Below, piece by piece: positions 55,372 to 64,000 of a stretch of 64,000 nt of DNA. Location of the stretch: contig JAIMKJ010000004.1 of assembly GCA_020692565.1 (NCBI GenBank), positions 53,891-117,890 of the forward strand, written 5' to 3'. The translations under genes and the position numbers were made by a program. Under the pieces are notes generated by a model. That model was not told the origin of the DNA, did no database searches, and worked only from the letters and a program-made list of their open reading frames with translations. Within the stretch, counting starts at the first letter, position 1. Every line of letters starts with the position of its first letter. Source of the stretch: Thermomonas sp. Its GTDB lineage: Bacteria; Pseudomonadota; Gammaproteobacteria; Xanthomonadales; Xanthomonadaceae.

Positions 55372-55403
55372 AAACCGCGTGGCGAAGGCTGCGCGGTTTT
55401 TTT
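55372..55403 (+). terminator. Intrinsic terminator after the ferritin-like gene
   Basis: An 8-bp stem (AAACCGCG at 55372-55379 with 55392-55399), a 12-base loop and a T-run of seven (55397-55403) follow the ferritin-like gene by about 90 bases. Confidence 0.75.
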
Positions 55404-55531
55404 GTGGTCGGCAGGGATGTTGCGACTACAAAAAGCCGGGTCGGTCGGGCTTCCAAAAAAACCGTGATGAATATCAAAAAATGAGATCGTGGCACGCTAT
55501 GATTTGCCCGAACGGGGATCGAGGGTTCCAG

Positions 55532-58500
55532 ATGCAGGATCGGCACGTAAGCGCGGCGCGGCGCAGTGGTTCAAAGTTGGCGACGGGGGGCGGTTTGCTG
55601 GGGCGCTTGCGGGTCGGGGGCGCGGCGTTGCTGGTTACCTTCCTGGTGGGTTTGGGACACCCGGGCGCGATCCCCAGCAGTTACGCGCAATCTTCGCCGA
55701 TTCCCTTCGATCTGATCGGCGATCAGGCGGTAGTAAGCCTGGCCGGCGAGTTGCCGGCCCATGACCCCACCGTCGGCCGGCTGGCCGGCTCCGCCGGGGT
55801 GTCCGGTGGTTCGGCGAGCTACGAGATTCCGATTGCGGTACCGCCCGGACGCCGCGGGATGCAGCCGTCGGTGTCGCTGAACTACAGCAGCCGCGCCGGC
55901 AACGGTATCGCCGGCATGGGCTGGTCGCTGTCGGGGCTGTCGTCGCTGCATCGCTGCCCGCAGACGCTGGAACAGGACGGCCAGATCCGCGCGGTGCAGC
56001 TCGATGCCGGCGACCGCCTGTGTCTGGACGGCCAGCGCCTGGTCGCCACCAGCGGCAGTTACGGCGCGTCGGGCACGACCTACGGCACCGAGATGGAATC
56101 GTTCGTGCGCGTGACCCAACTCGGTGGCGACCTGGCCTCGGCCGTCACCTACTTCAAGGTCGAGCGCAAGTCCGGCGAGATCGCCTGGTACGGCAACACC
56201 GGAACTGGTGCCTCGCCCGCGCGGGTCGTTCCGGGCGGTGTCAGCGTGCCGTTGACGTGGATGGTGGCGCGCGTGGAAGACCGTGTCGGCAATGCGATGC
56301 ACTACGGCTATACCGACTACGGCGACGGCGAGACACTGGTGAACGCGATCTGGTACACCGGTACCTTGACCGTGATGGGCAACCGTCGCGTCTCGTTCAA
56401 CTACGAAGACCGCCCGCTGGGCGCCGGCACCAACGACCGCTCCTCATCCTATCTCGCCGGCGGCCTGACCCGGCAGACCAGGCGTCTCGCCTCGATCGTC
56501 ACGTTCGTCGACAGCACGCCGGTGCGCAGTTACATCCTGAGCTACGGCAGTGGCGTGAGCACCTCCACCGGCCGCAGCCTGCTGCAGTCGGTGGCCGATT
56601 GCGCCTACGACGGCGCCAACTGGGTCTGCAAACCGCCGACGACGTTCGAGTGGCAGCAGGGCGCGCCGACGCATGCTCTGAAGATGGCGAACCTTCCGAC
56701 CGAAGTGGCCGGGACCGCGGTCATGGCGATGATGCCCGCCGGGGATATGGACGGCGATGGCGCCACCGAAGTCATCGTCAACTACGGCACCATCGTGTCG
56801 TTGACGCCCGAGCGCACCGTACGCTGGTCGATGCAGGCCCCATACGGGGTTTACGACACTAAACAGCTCGCCGACTTCAATCAGGACGGGCGCGTGGATT
56901 TCGTGGCCCGCGACGCGACCACCGGTACGCTGGTGGTGCGAGCCTGGAGCGGCGCGCCGACCGAGACCACGTTCGCGGCCGCATTCGCCACGACCATTGA
57001 TACCGGGATTCCAGTGGATGGTCTCAACGGCGACATTTATGGCCTAGAACATGTTGGCGACATGGACGGCGACGGTCGCGCGGATCTGGTGCTGATCAAG
57101 CCCGGCAATGGCTCCAACAGTTGCTCGCGCAGAATCCATATCTATCGCAACCAGTACAACGGCGCATCGGCGCCGACCTTTCCGGAGATCGCGACGCACT
57201 GCCTCGCCAAGCCAGACACGAGCAACCCTTTTTTCAGGGGCGAAACTTTGCAGGGAGTAAAGGATTTCGATGGCGATGGTCTTGCGGACATCCTGGTCGA
57301 ATCGATACTTGACTATTGGAGCGGCGGCATCGAGAAAGGCCGTCGTCTAGACCGTGTGCTGTTCGGCAGCAGGAGCGGCAGCACGTATGCTCTGGTGAAC
57401 AAGCCGTTTTCGACGTTGTTCCAGAATGGTCACGCCCGGACCTCGCAGGAAGCCGAGACCGGCCTGTATGCGCTGTGGACCGACGTCAACGGCGACGGTC
57501 TGGACGATTGGCTGTACGCCCGTTACGACAGCGGCGCGGGCGTGCCGCGCTGGTTCCTGCGTTACAACCGGGGCGGCGTGCTCGGGCAGATTTATCCGCT
57601 GAATAGGTCGGAAGGACTTGTGGGCTGCGGCGGGACAGACAGTGTCAGTCGGGCACATTGCCTGGAAGTCTGGCAGCCGTGGCAGGCGCAGCATCTGAGC
57701 GTGCAGGATTACGATGGCGACGGTCGCGGCGAACTGATGTTCCCGAGTGCCTTCGCAGCGAACGTATGCCTCTGGAAAGACATCGACTACGGCGCGTGCC
57801 CTGGAGGTGACGGTAATGGACCCGCCTGTAGGCAGCACTGGGTGTGCTCGGAGCATCCCGCAACTGGACAGCCGCTGGTGGCCGGAGTCGCTCGCGTTGG
57901 CGACGATGATGATTGGGTAGGTGCGCTCGCGATGGCTGCTCATGCCAACGGCTGGCCGGACATGAGCAGCTACAAGCTCAGCGCGTTACGCTTTGCCGAA
58001 GCGGCCGATGGCAGCCCCGTCATGACGGTGGTGTCTACGGCGCTGATCTCCGGCACGAAAAATTTCGGTGCAGACGACCTCTACGGCGACGGGCATACCG
58101 ATTCGATGTTCTCCACCGATGTGGGGTATACAAGCGCCGGCATTCTGGTGGGGCGCGGGAACGGGACGGTGATCAGCGAGACGGATTCGCCGCGCACGCT
58201 GCCGGGCGGCCTGCCGATCTTCACCAATAAGCTGTTGATCAACGAAAACCTGGGCCCGTCCGCACTCAAGAACCAGGACGGCATCACCCCGCAGACGCAG
58301 GACATGCTGAAGATGGTCACCGATGGCTTCGGCCAGCAGGTGGTCTGGAACTATTCGCCTTTGGCGGGCGAGGCCGGGCGCACGGCGGGGATGACGCCGC
58401 TGTATACGGTGCCGATGGTGGCGTCGCAGCGTTACATCGACGAGCGGCACATCTATTTCACCTCCTCGATGCAGGTGGTGGACTCGATGATCCAGAGCGA

Positions 58501-61500
58501 TGGCATCGGTGGGTTCCGCAGCTGGCGCTACGGCTACGGCGAGGCGATGTACAACACCCAGGGCCGCGGGTTCCAGGGCTTCCGCACGATCATCGAAGAG
58601 GACGTGCTGTCGGGCCTGCGCACGACGACGACGTTCCACCAGAAGTTTCCGCTGACCAGTCAGCCGGAGCGGGTGGTGACCAACCCGATCTCGCGTACTG
58701 GCGAGGACGGCCCGATCGGCAAGCAGCTCTACACCTGGCGCTGCGACCGCAGCAACCGCGCGAACGCGGCTGCATGCGTGCCGGCGCTGGGCACGCCGAC
58801 GCGCTACTTCCCGTTCCTCGACGTGAAGGAGAGCTGGAACTACGACGCCACGACGGCCGCGGCCGGCGGCACCCCGGCGACGCTGGGCTACACGCAGGAA
58901 TCGGCGGCGAGCAGCGCGGGCTGCACCGCGGCGCTGGCCTCGACCTCGGGCTACGACGCGCACGGCAACCTGACTGCGCGCACCGTCTACAGCAGCGACC
59001 TGGGCAGCGGCACGGCCAGCGGCACGCGCGCGCGGCTGGACTGGCAGTGCGTGAGCGAGAGCAACACGTACACCGTGGACACCGCGAACTGGTGGCTGGA
59101 CAAACTCACCGCCAAGTCCGCGACCACCTCGGTGAGCTGGGATGCCGCGCAGCACGCGCTGCCGTCGGGCACTGCCAACCCGCTGCGCACGGTCAGCAGC
59201 AGCTATGTCTGGAACGCCGACCGCACGCTGTCGACGGAGACGGTGCAGGCGGGGGTCGCCCATCAACAGCGGGTGACGGCGTATACCTACCCGTCGAGCA
59301 ACAACTACGGCCTGCCCACGGGCGTGGCGGTCAGCGCGGACGGCGACGCCAACGGCACGCGCAGCACCGGCACCAGCTACACGGCGGACGGCTACTTCCC
59401 GCTGGCGGTGGTGAACGCGTTGAACCATAGCGCGACCACGACGGTGCGGGCCAGCGACGGCCAGCCCACCAGCGTGACCGACGCCAACGGGTTACGGACG
59501 CTGATCGAGTACGACGCGTTCGGGTTCGCGACGCGGAAGAAGTTCCGTGGCGCGAGCGATGCGGTGTATCTGGCGCCGGACCAGCTGACGTCGCTGGTGC
59601 GTTGCGATGCGAGCTTCTGCTGGCGCCCGATCGAGCAGTACCAGCTGACGACGGTGCAGGACGGCAGCCCCACGCAGGTGCAGCGCTACGACGCGCAGGG
59701 CCGTGCGTGGATGCAGGCGCAGCGGCAGCAGGATGGGGTGTGGACGCACGTGATGATGGAGTACACGGCGCGGGGCCCGCTGAACTGGCAGACCGAACCG
59801 TTCCGCGGCGGCGACGCGATCGTGAGTACGGCGTTCTGGTACGACGACCTTCTGGGGCGGATGACGAAGAAGATCGTGCCCAAGCAGGGCGAGGACGGTC
59901 GCGGCGACATGGTGACCACGTACGCCTACGCCGGTCGCACGACGAACATCCAGGTCTGCGGCAGCGCGGACAGCGGCACCGGCAATTGCTTGAACCTCAG
60001 CCGCACCACCGACAGCCTGGGGCGCTACGTCGAGACAAGAGATGCGCTGAACGGCCGGACGCGGTTCTGGTACGAAGCCAACGGGAATGTCGCTGCGATC
60101 GAGGACGCGAACAACGTGGTGACGAAGGCGGTCTACAACAGCATCGGCCAGCGCACCGGGGTGAACGATCCGAACCAGGGCGCCTGGGGCTTCGCGTACA
60201 ACGGCCTGGGTGAAGTGCTGGCGCAGACCGATGCGCGCGGCATCGGCACGCAGCTGACGTACGACAAGCTGGGCCGTCCGAAGACGCGCACGGCGACGGT
60301 GGATGCGACTGGCGACGGCGTCGCGGACGCGGTGAACGACAGCTGGACCTACGACCCGAGCAACGCCAAGGGCGCGCCCGAGGTGGCGCAACGCATGATC
60401 AATGGCGTGCTCGAACGCAGCAGCACGCACTTCTACGACACGCTGTCGCGACCGGTGCAGACCTACTTCGCGCAGGGCACCGGCACGGGCACGCAGGCCT
60501 ACAATCAACGGACGAAGTACGACAGCTACTACGGAAGACCGGTGGGCCAGGAATACCCGAACGGCGAGTCGTTGCAGGTGCTGTACTCCAGCTACGGCGA
60601 CGCGATCGCCGAGAAGGAGCCTGTCAGTGGCGTCGAATACCGGCGCACCAATGCGGTGAACGCCCGCGGCCAGGCCACGCAGGAGGTGTTCGGCAACGGG
60701 GTGACGCTGACGCCGACGTACCAGGTGCAGACCGGCCAGCTGACCGGGCTGACCTACGCCAACAGCGGCGGCACGCTGCGTCAGCTGGGCTACGGCTACG
60801 ACGTGTTCGGCAACGTCAAGCGCCAGAGCCTGAACAACAACGCCAGCCGCGAGGACTACAGCTACGACCAGTTGCACCGTCTGGTGCAGTCGATCCGCAG
60901 CGGCGCGGCCAGCGGCACGGTGCACTACGGCTTCGACGCGGTGGGCAACCTGACGAAGAAGAGCGACTTCAGCGCGAACACCAGCAACGCGTACAGCTAC
61001 ACCGGCGGCGCATGCGGCGGCGGGGCGAACGCGGTGAAGTCGGTGCAACTGGCGGCGGGCGGCAGCCGGACATACTGCTACGACGCCAACGGCAACCTGA
61101 CCGGTGACAACGCGGGCCTGAGCCTGAAGTACGACCACCAGAACATGCCCATCGTCGCGCAGCGGGGCGCGTTGCGGGACGACTTCCGCTACGGCCCGGA
61201 CGGCATGCGGACCAGAAGCTGGGGCAGCGACGGCGCAAGGGTTTACCTGCCGGGCTACGAACACCGGACCGACACCGGCGAGACCAAGGTCTACATCGGC
61301 GACTATGCGGTGATCAGCCGGACTGGCAGCACTCGAAAGGTCGAATATCTGTTGAAGGACCGGCTGGGCAGCGTGGATGCGGTGGCGAACAGCAGTGGCG
61401 CGGTCACGGAAACAAGAGGCTATGACGCGTTCGGTAAGCCGCGGTCGGGCGCTTGGAACGACCTGAGCCCGGCGAAGATCGCGAGTACTGCGGTCACGCC

Positions 61501-62626
61501 GAAGGGCTTCACCCAGCACGAGCACCTGAACGAGCTGCAGCTGATCCACATGAACGGGCGGATGTACGATTACAACGTCGGGCGGTTCATGGGCGTGGAT
61601 CCGTTCATCCAGTTCCCGTTGAACTCGCAGTCGTTGAATCCTTACAGCTACATCCTCAATAATCCGCTGGCTGCGACTGACCCTACCGGCTATCTAGTTG
61701 GCTGCGGTCCTGGCTATATGGGATGCGATACGAACGATCGTTTTGGCGGTGGGCTACAGAGCGGAAACTCAGTTTGCAAGGGCTCAATGTGTCGCTTTGC
61801 GTTAAATAGTAATGGAGCAAAGAACGGTGCGAAGGAAGGATCAGCTGCAACGTCCGAAAAGCGCGATGAATCGAAGGGTGGTGCCTCCGGGAAATTGTCT
61901 GAAATTGGTGGCGCGGTTAAACGGGGTTTGTTGGGTCCAATCGCTGATTATGTCGAGCGCGGCCAGCCGGGGGATCTTGGAGATCACCTTCAGAATGCTG
62001 CGATATGGGGCAAGAACACAGTTCTTGACCTGTTTTCAGTATCACCAGTAGGCCAAGTATTGGAGCGTACTGGAAATCTGCCGAGGACCGAATATAAATC
62101 GGAGGGCTTGCTGACAGCCGGAGTTCTTCAAACAGTTTCCTTGACAGGCGGGGTGTTGAAGGGAAGTGCTTCTGTTGCTGGAAGAGTTGGGAAGGCTGGG
62201 AAGGTCGCTGGCGAGGTGGCGGAAGCTGGTGCTCCGTCGATGCGGCAACCGAGTGCTGGGCGCGGGGCAGATGTGGGTCTTGGCCCTCACGCGCCTGGCG
62301 ATGTGCCTGATGGCTGGACTGTTGTGAAAGGAGGGGCAAGCTCGCCACCCGCGCCCGGTACAATTTATTCGGGATCCATGGGGCGTGACTTGGCTGAAGC
62401 AGCGGCAGGCGTTCCTCATAATCCAATTTGGCGAGCAACTGCGGCCGAAATTCGGCAGGCAGGTGGATCTGTCGATGTCTTGCCAGAGTTGCATACGCGA
62501 AGCGGCACTATGAACTATCAACATGTAAATGTTGTCGAAACTTCCGCCCCATCATCATTTAGACCGGCAGGCAGAAATCCGGTTCCAGAAGACAATCGCA
62601 TTGGAGGGGCGTCATATGGACAATAG
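55532..62626 (+). CDS. SpvB/TcdB-type Rhs repeat protein, probable polymorphic toxin
   Basis: The 2364-aa protein begins with an export signal (RVGGAALLVTFLVGLGH). The SpvB-like domain follows (VSLAGELPAHD, GGSASYEIPI, SVSLNYSSRAGNGIAGMGWS). FG-GAP/VCBS-like repeats come next (DMDGDGRADLV, DFDGDGLADIL), then a TcdB middle region (MVTDGFGQQVVWNYSPL), many Rhs YD repeats (YDANGNLTGDN) and the core end RMYDYNVGRFMGVDP, with DPTGY at 2050-2054. The last 310 residues are variable, lower in GC and not recognised, as expected of a swapped toxin tip. GAGGG precedes ATG 55532; an in-frame ATG at 55499 is possible. A small gene overlaps the end. Confidence 0.88.
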   Translation: MQDRHVSAARRSGSKLATGGGLLGRLRVGGAALLVTFLVGLGHPGAIPSSYAQSSPIPFDLIGDQAVVSLAGELPAHDPTVGRLAGSAGVSGGSASYEIPIAVPPGRRGMQPSVSLNYSSRAGNGIAGMGWSLSGLSSLHRCPQTLEQDGQIRAVQLDAGDRLCLDGQRLVATSGSYGASGTTYGTEMESFVRVTQLGGDLASAVTYFKVERKSGEIAWYGNTGTGASPARVVPGGVSVPLTWMVARVEDRVGNAMHYGYTDYGDGETLVNAIWYTGTLTVMGNRRVSFNYEDRPLGAGTNDRSSSYLAGGLTRQTRRLASIVTFVDSTPVRSYILSYGSGVSTSTGRSLLQSVADCAYDGANWVCKPPTTFEWQQGAPTHALKMANLPTEVAGTAVMAMMPAGDMDGDGATEVIVNYGTIVSLTPERTVRWSMQAPYGVYDTKQLADFNQDGRVDFVARDATTGTLVVRAWSGAPTETTFAAAFATTIDTGIPVDGLNGDIYGLEHVGDMDGDGRADLVLIKPGNGSNSCSRRIHIYRNQYNGASAPTFPEIATHCLAKPDTSNPFFRGETLQGVKDFDGDGLADILVESILDYWSGGIEKGRRLDRVLFGSRSGSTYALVNKPFSTLFQNGHARTSQEAETGLYALWTDVNGDGLDDWLYARYDSGAGVPRWFLRYNRGGVLGQIYPLNRSEGLVGCGGTDSVSRAHCLEVWQPWQAQHLSVQDYDGDGRGELMFPSAFAANVCLWKDIDYGACPGGDGNGPACRQHWVCSEHPATGQPLVAGVARVGDDDDWVGALAMAAHANGWPDMSSYKLSALRFAEAADGSPVMTVVSTALISGTKNFGADDLYGDGHTDSMFSTDVGYTSAGILVGRGNGTVISETDSPRTLPGGLPIFTNKLLINENLGPSALKNQDGITPQTQDMLKMVTDGFGQQVVWNYSPLAGEAGRTAGMTPLYTVPMVASQRYIDERHIYFTSSMQVVDSMIQSDGIGGFRSWRYGYGEAMYNTQGRGFQGFRTIIEEDVLSGLRTTTTFHQKFPLTSQPERVVTNPISRTGEDGPIGKQLYTWRCDRSNRANAAACVPALGTPTRYFPFLDVKESWNYDATTAAAGGTPATLGYTQESAASSAGCTAALASTSGYDAHGNLTARTVYSSDLGSGTASGTRARLDWQCVSESNTYTVDTANWWLDKLTAKSATTSVSWDAAQHALPSGTANPLRTVSSSYVWNADRTLSTETVQAGVAHQQRVTAYTYPSSNNYGLPTGVAVSADGDANGTRSTGTSYTADGYFPLAVVNALNHSATTTVRASDGQPTSVTDANGLRTLIEYDAFGFATRKKFRGASDAVYLAPDQLTSLVRCDASFCWRPIEQYQLTTVQDGSPTQVQRYDAQGRAWMQAQRQQDGVWTHVMMEYTARGPLNWQTEPFRGGDAIVSTAFWYDDLLGRMTKKIVPKQGEDGRGDMVTTYAYAGRTTNIQVCGSADSGTGNCLNLSRTTDSLGRYVETRDALNGRTRFWYEANGNVAAIEDANNVVTKAVYNSIGQRTGVNDPNQGAWGFAYNGLGEVLAQTDARGIGTQLTYDKLGRPKTRTATVDATGDGVADAVNDSWTYDPSNAKGAPEVAQRMINGVLERSSTHFYDTLSRPVQTYFAQGTGTGTQAYNQRTKYDSYYGRPVGQEYPNGESLQVLYSSYGDAIAEKEPVSGVEYRRTNAVNARGQATQEVFGNGVTLTPTYQVQTGQLTGLTYANSGGTLRQLGYGYDVFGNVKRQSLNNNASREDYSYDQLHRLVQSIRSGAASGTVHYGFDAVGNLTKKSDFSANTSNAYSYTGGACGGGANAVKSVQLAAGGSRTYCYDANGNLTGDNAGLSLKYDHQNMPIVAQRGALRDDFRYGPDGMRTRSWGSDGARVYLPGYEHRTDTGETKVYIGDYAVISRTGSTRKVEYLLKDRLGSVDAVANSSGAVTETRGYDAFGKPRSGAWNDLSPAKIASTAVTPKGFTQHEHLNELQLIHMNGRMYDYNVGRFMGVDPFIQFPLNSQSLNPYSYILNNPLAATDPTGYLVGCGPGYMGCDTNDRFGGGLQSGNSVCKGSMCRFALNSNGAKNGAKEGSAATSEKRDESKGGASGKLSEIGGAVKRGLLGPIADYVERGQPGDLGDHLQNAAIWGKNTVLDLFSVSPVGQVLERTGNLPRTEYKSEGLLTAGVLQTVSLTGGVLKGSASVAGRVGKAGKVAGEVAEAGAPSMRQPSAGRGADVGLGPHAPGDVPDGWTVVKGGASSPPAPGTIYSGSMGRDLAEAAAGVPHNPIWRATAAEIRQAGGSVDVLPELHTRSGTMNYQHVNVVETSAPSSFRPAGRNPVPEDNRIGGASYGQ

Positions 62627-62906
62627 AGACATTGACATTTTCATCTCGGAATTTCTTGGAAAATATCCCAATGTCGAGTCATGGCAATTGGAGGTTATGC
62701 ATGCGGCCGACGATGATGGAATCTGGTATTTTCAAGCGGGTAAGATTAGGTTTCATGTTGAATCGAGTGATGGAAATTTTCCATTTGTGGTCGAATCGAA
62801 CGTTGGTTCCAATTACATATTGGTTTCAACGTCGGAGCATCTTTATTCGTTGCTTGAGTCTGGGCTTGGGCTTGGGGGAAATGAATCGCCCTATGCAAGA
62901 CCGTAA
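62616..62906 (+). CDS. Small protein overlapping the Rhs gene, putative immunity protein
   Basis: The 96-aa acidic product (MDNRDIDIFISEFLGKYPNV, then SWQLEVMHAADDDGIWYFQAG) starts inside the Rhs gene with an 11-base overlap and a GGAGGG-like ribosome-binding site 6 bases upstream. Polymorphic Rhs toxins are usually followed by such a gene encoding their specific immunity protein. The low GC content matches the toxin tip. The fold and target are not recognised, so the immunity role is inferred from position. Confidence 0.75.
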   Translation: MDNRDIDIFISEFLGKYPNVESWQLEVMHAADDDGIWYFQAGKIRFHVESSDGNFPFVVESNVGSNYILVSTSEHLYSLLESGLGLGGNESPYARP

Positions 62907-63306
62907 CCCGTAAGACGGATAAAACCCGCCGTGTCGAAGCGGTGTCGCCGCGAGCTGCGAGAACGCAAAGGCCTGTAACTCGTACAAGCGGCGTGCTTGA
63001 GCCTGAGGTATCCCCACTTTTTCTCATTTCGGATCAATGAGATGACGAAGATTCGGTGAGATGTGTGCGTGCATGACGCGGTTATTCTCTGGTTGTCTAC
63101 GCCTGAGGGCCACGCCATGCACGCACAACGGATTTTGCGCCGATCTCTTGCTGGGGTGCTAGACCCCATGCACGCCAACCCGTAAGACGGGTTAAAGAAA
63201 AGAGGCGAAAACAGGGGTCAGAGTGAACTTTCCCCGATGCTCGCTCGATGATCGAACGCCAAGCCCCGCCCGTGCGGGGCTTGCGCGTTGTGGACGTTGT
63301 GTGGGC
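62907..63306. other. REP-like and insertion-derived intergenic region
   Basis: This 400-base region contains no supported gene. It holds one copy of a 35-base repeat (62968-63002) also present at 63537-63571, a hairpin at 63177-63193 (AACCCGT, AAG, ACGGGTT) with a near copy at about 62904-62920, and the sequence GGGGTCAGAGTGAACTTT near 63213, which is typical of RAYT/REP-associated DNA. It looks like decayed mobile DNA downstream of the Rhs island. Confidence 0.55.
62968..63002. repeat. 35-bp repeat, copy 1
   Basis: It matches 63537-63571 with two differences (AAGGCCTGTAAC then CGTACAAGCGGCGTGCT). The second copy lies exactly at the truncation point of an XRE gene, so the element seems to have inserted or recombined there. 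Confidence 0.7.
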
Positions 63307-63537
63307 TTAGCTGGCGTGCTGCTGCAGCATCGCATCTAGCATCTGCGCGATGGCGCGTTGCTTGGTGACGGGCAGACGGCCGATCTGTTCGAGTTGCTGT
63401 TGGATCTTCGGCGCTGGTCCGCGTTTGCCGGCGCTGCGCTTGGTGCGCGTGCCGATCAAGTCTTCCACGTTGGTCTGCAGCGTCTCGGCCAACTGCGCGA
63501 GCGTCTCGACCGCGATGCGTGAGACGCCGCCTTCGTA
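63307..63537 (-). pseudogene. 5'-truncated XRE-family regulator
   Basis: The frame encodes the end of a Cro/C1-type HTH domain (YEGGVSRIAVETLAQLAETL) and a C-terminal extension ending RAIAQMLDAMLQQHAS. The first HTH helices are missing because a 35-base repeat (63537-63571) replaces them immediately upstream. A reading frame continues through the repeat but has no family similarity there. Without recognition helix partners it is probably non-functional. Confidence 0.65.
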
Positions 63538-63571
63538 AGGCCTGTAACCCGTACAAGCGGCGTGCTGGAGC
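63537..63571. repeat. 35-bp repeat, copy 2, disrupting the XRE gene
   Basis: It is almost identical to 62968-63002 (two differences). It is followed by GTAGGGTGCGCCCTGGCGCACC (63595-63616), another REP-like palindrome common in this family of genomes. Confidence 0.7.
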
Positions 63572-63714
63572 ACGCCCTAAACCACCGGAATTCTGTAGGG
63601 TGCGCCCTGGCGCACCGAATGAGCGAACGACGAGCCCCGCCCCGCGCGGGGCTTGTGCGTGATGGGCTTGCGAATCGCCTTCTACTTGGGTAATCCCCCC
63701 ACTTTTAACGGTCG

Positions 63715-63789
63715 TCAAAAGTGGGCTATGCGGCTAGCGCCAGTTTTTTGCATCGGCGTGATGCCGCCGAGCGCCATGTACGGGCGCTT
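63715..63789 (-). pseudogene. C-terminal fragment of an IS3-family (or related rve) transposase
   Basis: The minus-strand frame reads KRPYMALGGITPMQKTGASR before a stop. It resembles the RPHMALGGxTPxQ tail of rve-integrase transposases in IS3/IS481-type elements. Only 24 residues remain, so it is a scar of an insertion sequence. Confidence 0.6.
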
Positions 63790-63834
63790 CGCATGAAGAC
63801 ACCCGCTGAGGCGTACGCATTAGCGGCCTGACCT

Positions 63835-63980
63835 GTGCAGGAAGTACTGGGTCATTACATTCACATCAATCCGGTCAAACATAGGCATGCGGCTGCGGTG
63901 CGCGATTGACCGTATTCCCGTTCCATCGTTTTGCTCGACTGGGCCGACTGTTGCCGGATTGGGTGGGGAGCGATCCGTGA
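63835..63980 (+). pseudogene. Remnant of a REP-associated tyrosine transposase (RAYT)
   Basis: The plus strand encodes VLGHYIHINPVKHRHAAAVRD and then a stop where the family usually has RDWP. After a further one-base shift, FHRFARLGRLLPDWVGSDP follows. These two segments match the C-terminal end of Y1 (IS200/RAYT) transposases. A Trp codon changed to TGA and a frameshift make it inactive. RAYTs mobilise REP elements such as those in this window. Confidence 0.75.
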
Positions 63981-64000
63981 TGCCTGCTTCGATCAGGATC

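Larger units (their letters stand above)
63574..64000. other. Decayed mobile-element region at the window edge
   Basis: This 427-base end segment contains a GGTGCGCC/GGCGCACC palindrome at 63600-63616, an IS3-type transposase tail on the minus strand (63715-63789) and a RAYT remnant on the plus strand (63835-63980). No intact gene was found. Confidence 0.6.

Noticed and set aside
57986..59492. Long minus-strand frames opposite the Rhs gene
   Set aside because: They are antisense shadows of repetitive Rhs DNA with no independent motifs or ribosome-binding sites.

Overview
The window looks like a chromosomal segment from a high-GC gammaproteobacterium of the Xanthomonadaceae/Lysobacteraceae (Lysobacter-like). 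The basis is the gene order ddlB-ftsQ-ftsA-ftsZ-lpxC-dciA-M23 peptidase-secA-nudix/thiE, the rpsU-yqeY-dnaG and tsaD-folB-folK neighbourhoods, the codon bias, and GTGGGAGCGACGG-type REP elements with a decayed RAYT transposase. No database search was possible, so the family calls rest on motifs read by eye.

Layout. (1) 1-10860: conserved division/envelope block: partial ddlB, then ftsQ and ftsA joined by ATGA overlaps, ftsZ, lpxC, the helicase loader dciA on the minus strand, an M23 peptidase, secA and a Nudix-thiE-like fusion, with intrinsic terminators. (2) 10885-12882: a secreted S9 peptidase. (3) 13161-27308: an accessory island resembling an undescribed ribosomal-peptide (RiPP) pathway. 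A 45-aa precursor with a double-glycine leader (24699-24836) is followed on the minus strand by nine genes, eight junctions of which overlap: dehydrogenase, AsnB-like ligase without the glutaminase cysteine, split transketolase (two genes), two glycosyltransferases (one GT2-TPR), a 60-aa unknown protein, an HlyD adaptor and a C39-peptidase ABC exporter. A secreted polysaccharide deacetylase and a sulfotransferase lie upstream on the same strand, and a further glycosyltransferase with an upstream mini-ORF is on the other side. An imperfect 34-bp direct repeat and an IS630 remnant lie at the edges. (4) 27997-34060: M19 dipeptidase, XRE regulator, dnaG, YihY protein, GNAT, yqeY, rpsU. (5) 34061-44718: tsaD, folB, folK, a DUF6159-type membrane protein, a FolM-like reductase, MidA-like methyltransferase, VanZ protein, cca, PH-domain protein, NDUFA9-like protein and a Slt transglycosylase, with long REP-type inverted repeats.

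(6) 44856-53853: a second candidate biosynthetic operon, seven minus-strand genes: cytochrome-c-like lipoprotein, GT8-like transferase, a GTP cyclohydrolase II/RibD-reductase fusion, an unknown 450-aa protein, a 649-aa WD40 protein, a NodH-like sulfotransferase and an ATP-grasp-like protein. The pairing of a GTP cyclohydrolase II/RibD activity with a large WD40 protein recalls the toxoflavin (azapteridine) tox genes. A VioB-like ferritin-fold protein is divergent from it. (7) 55532-62906: a 2364-aa SpvB/TcdB-type Rhs toxin with a variable, lower-GC tip and an overlapping small gene that is probably its immunity gene. (8) 62907-64000: decayed mobile DNA: REP-like repeats, a truncated XRE gene, an IS3 transposase tail and a frameshifted RAYT.

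The most novel parts are regions 3 and 6. In both, the functions of the products are inferred from gene content and translational coupling only.
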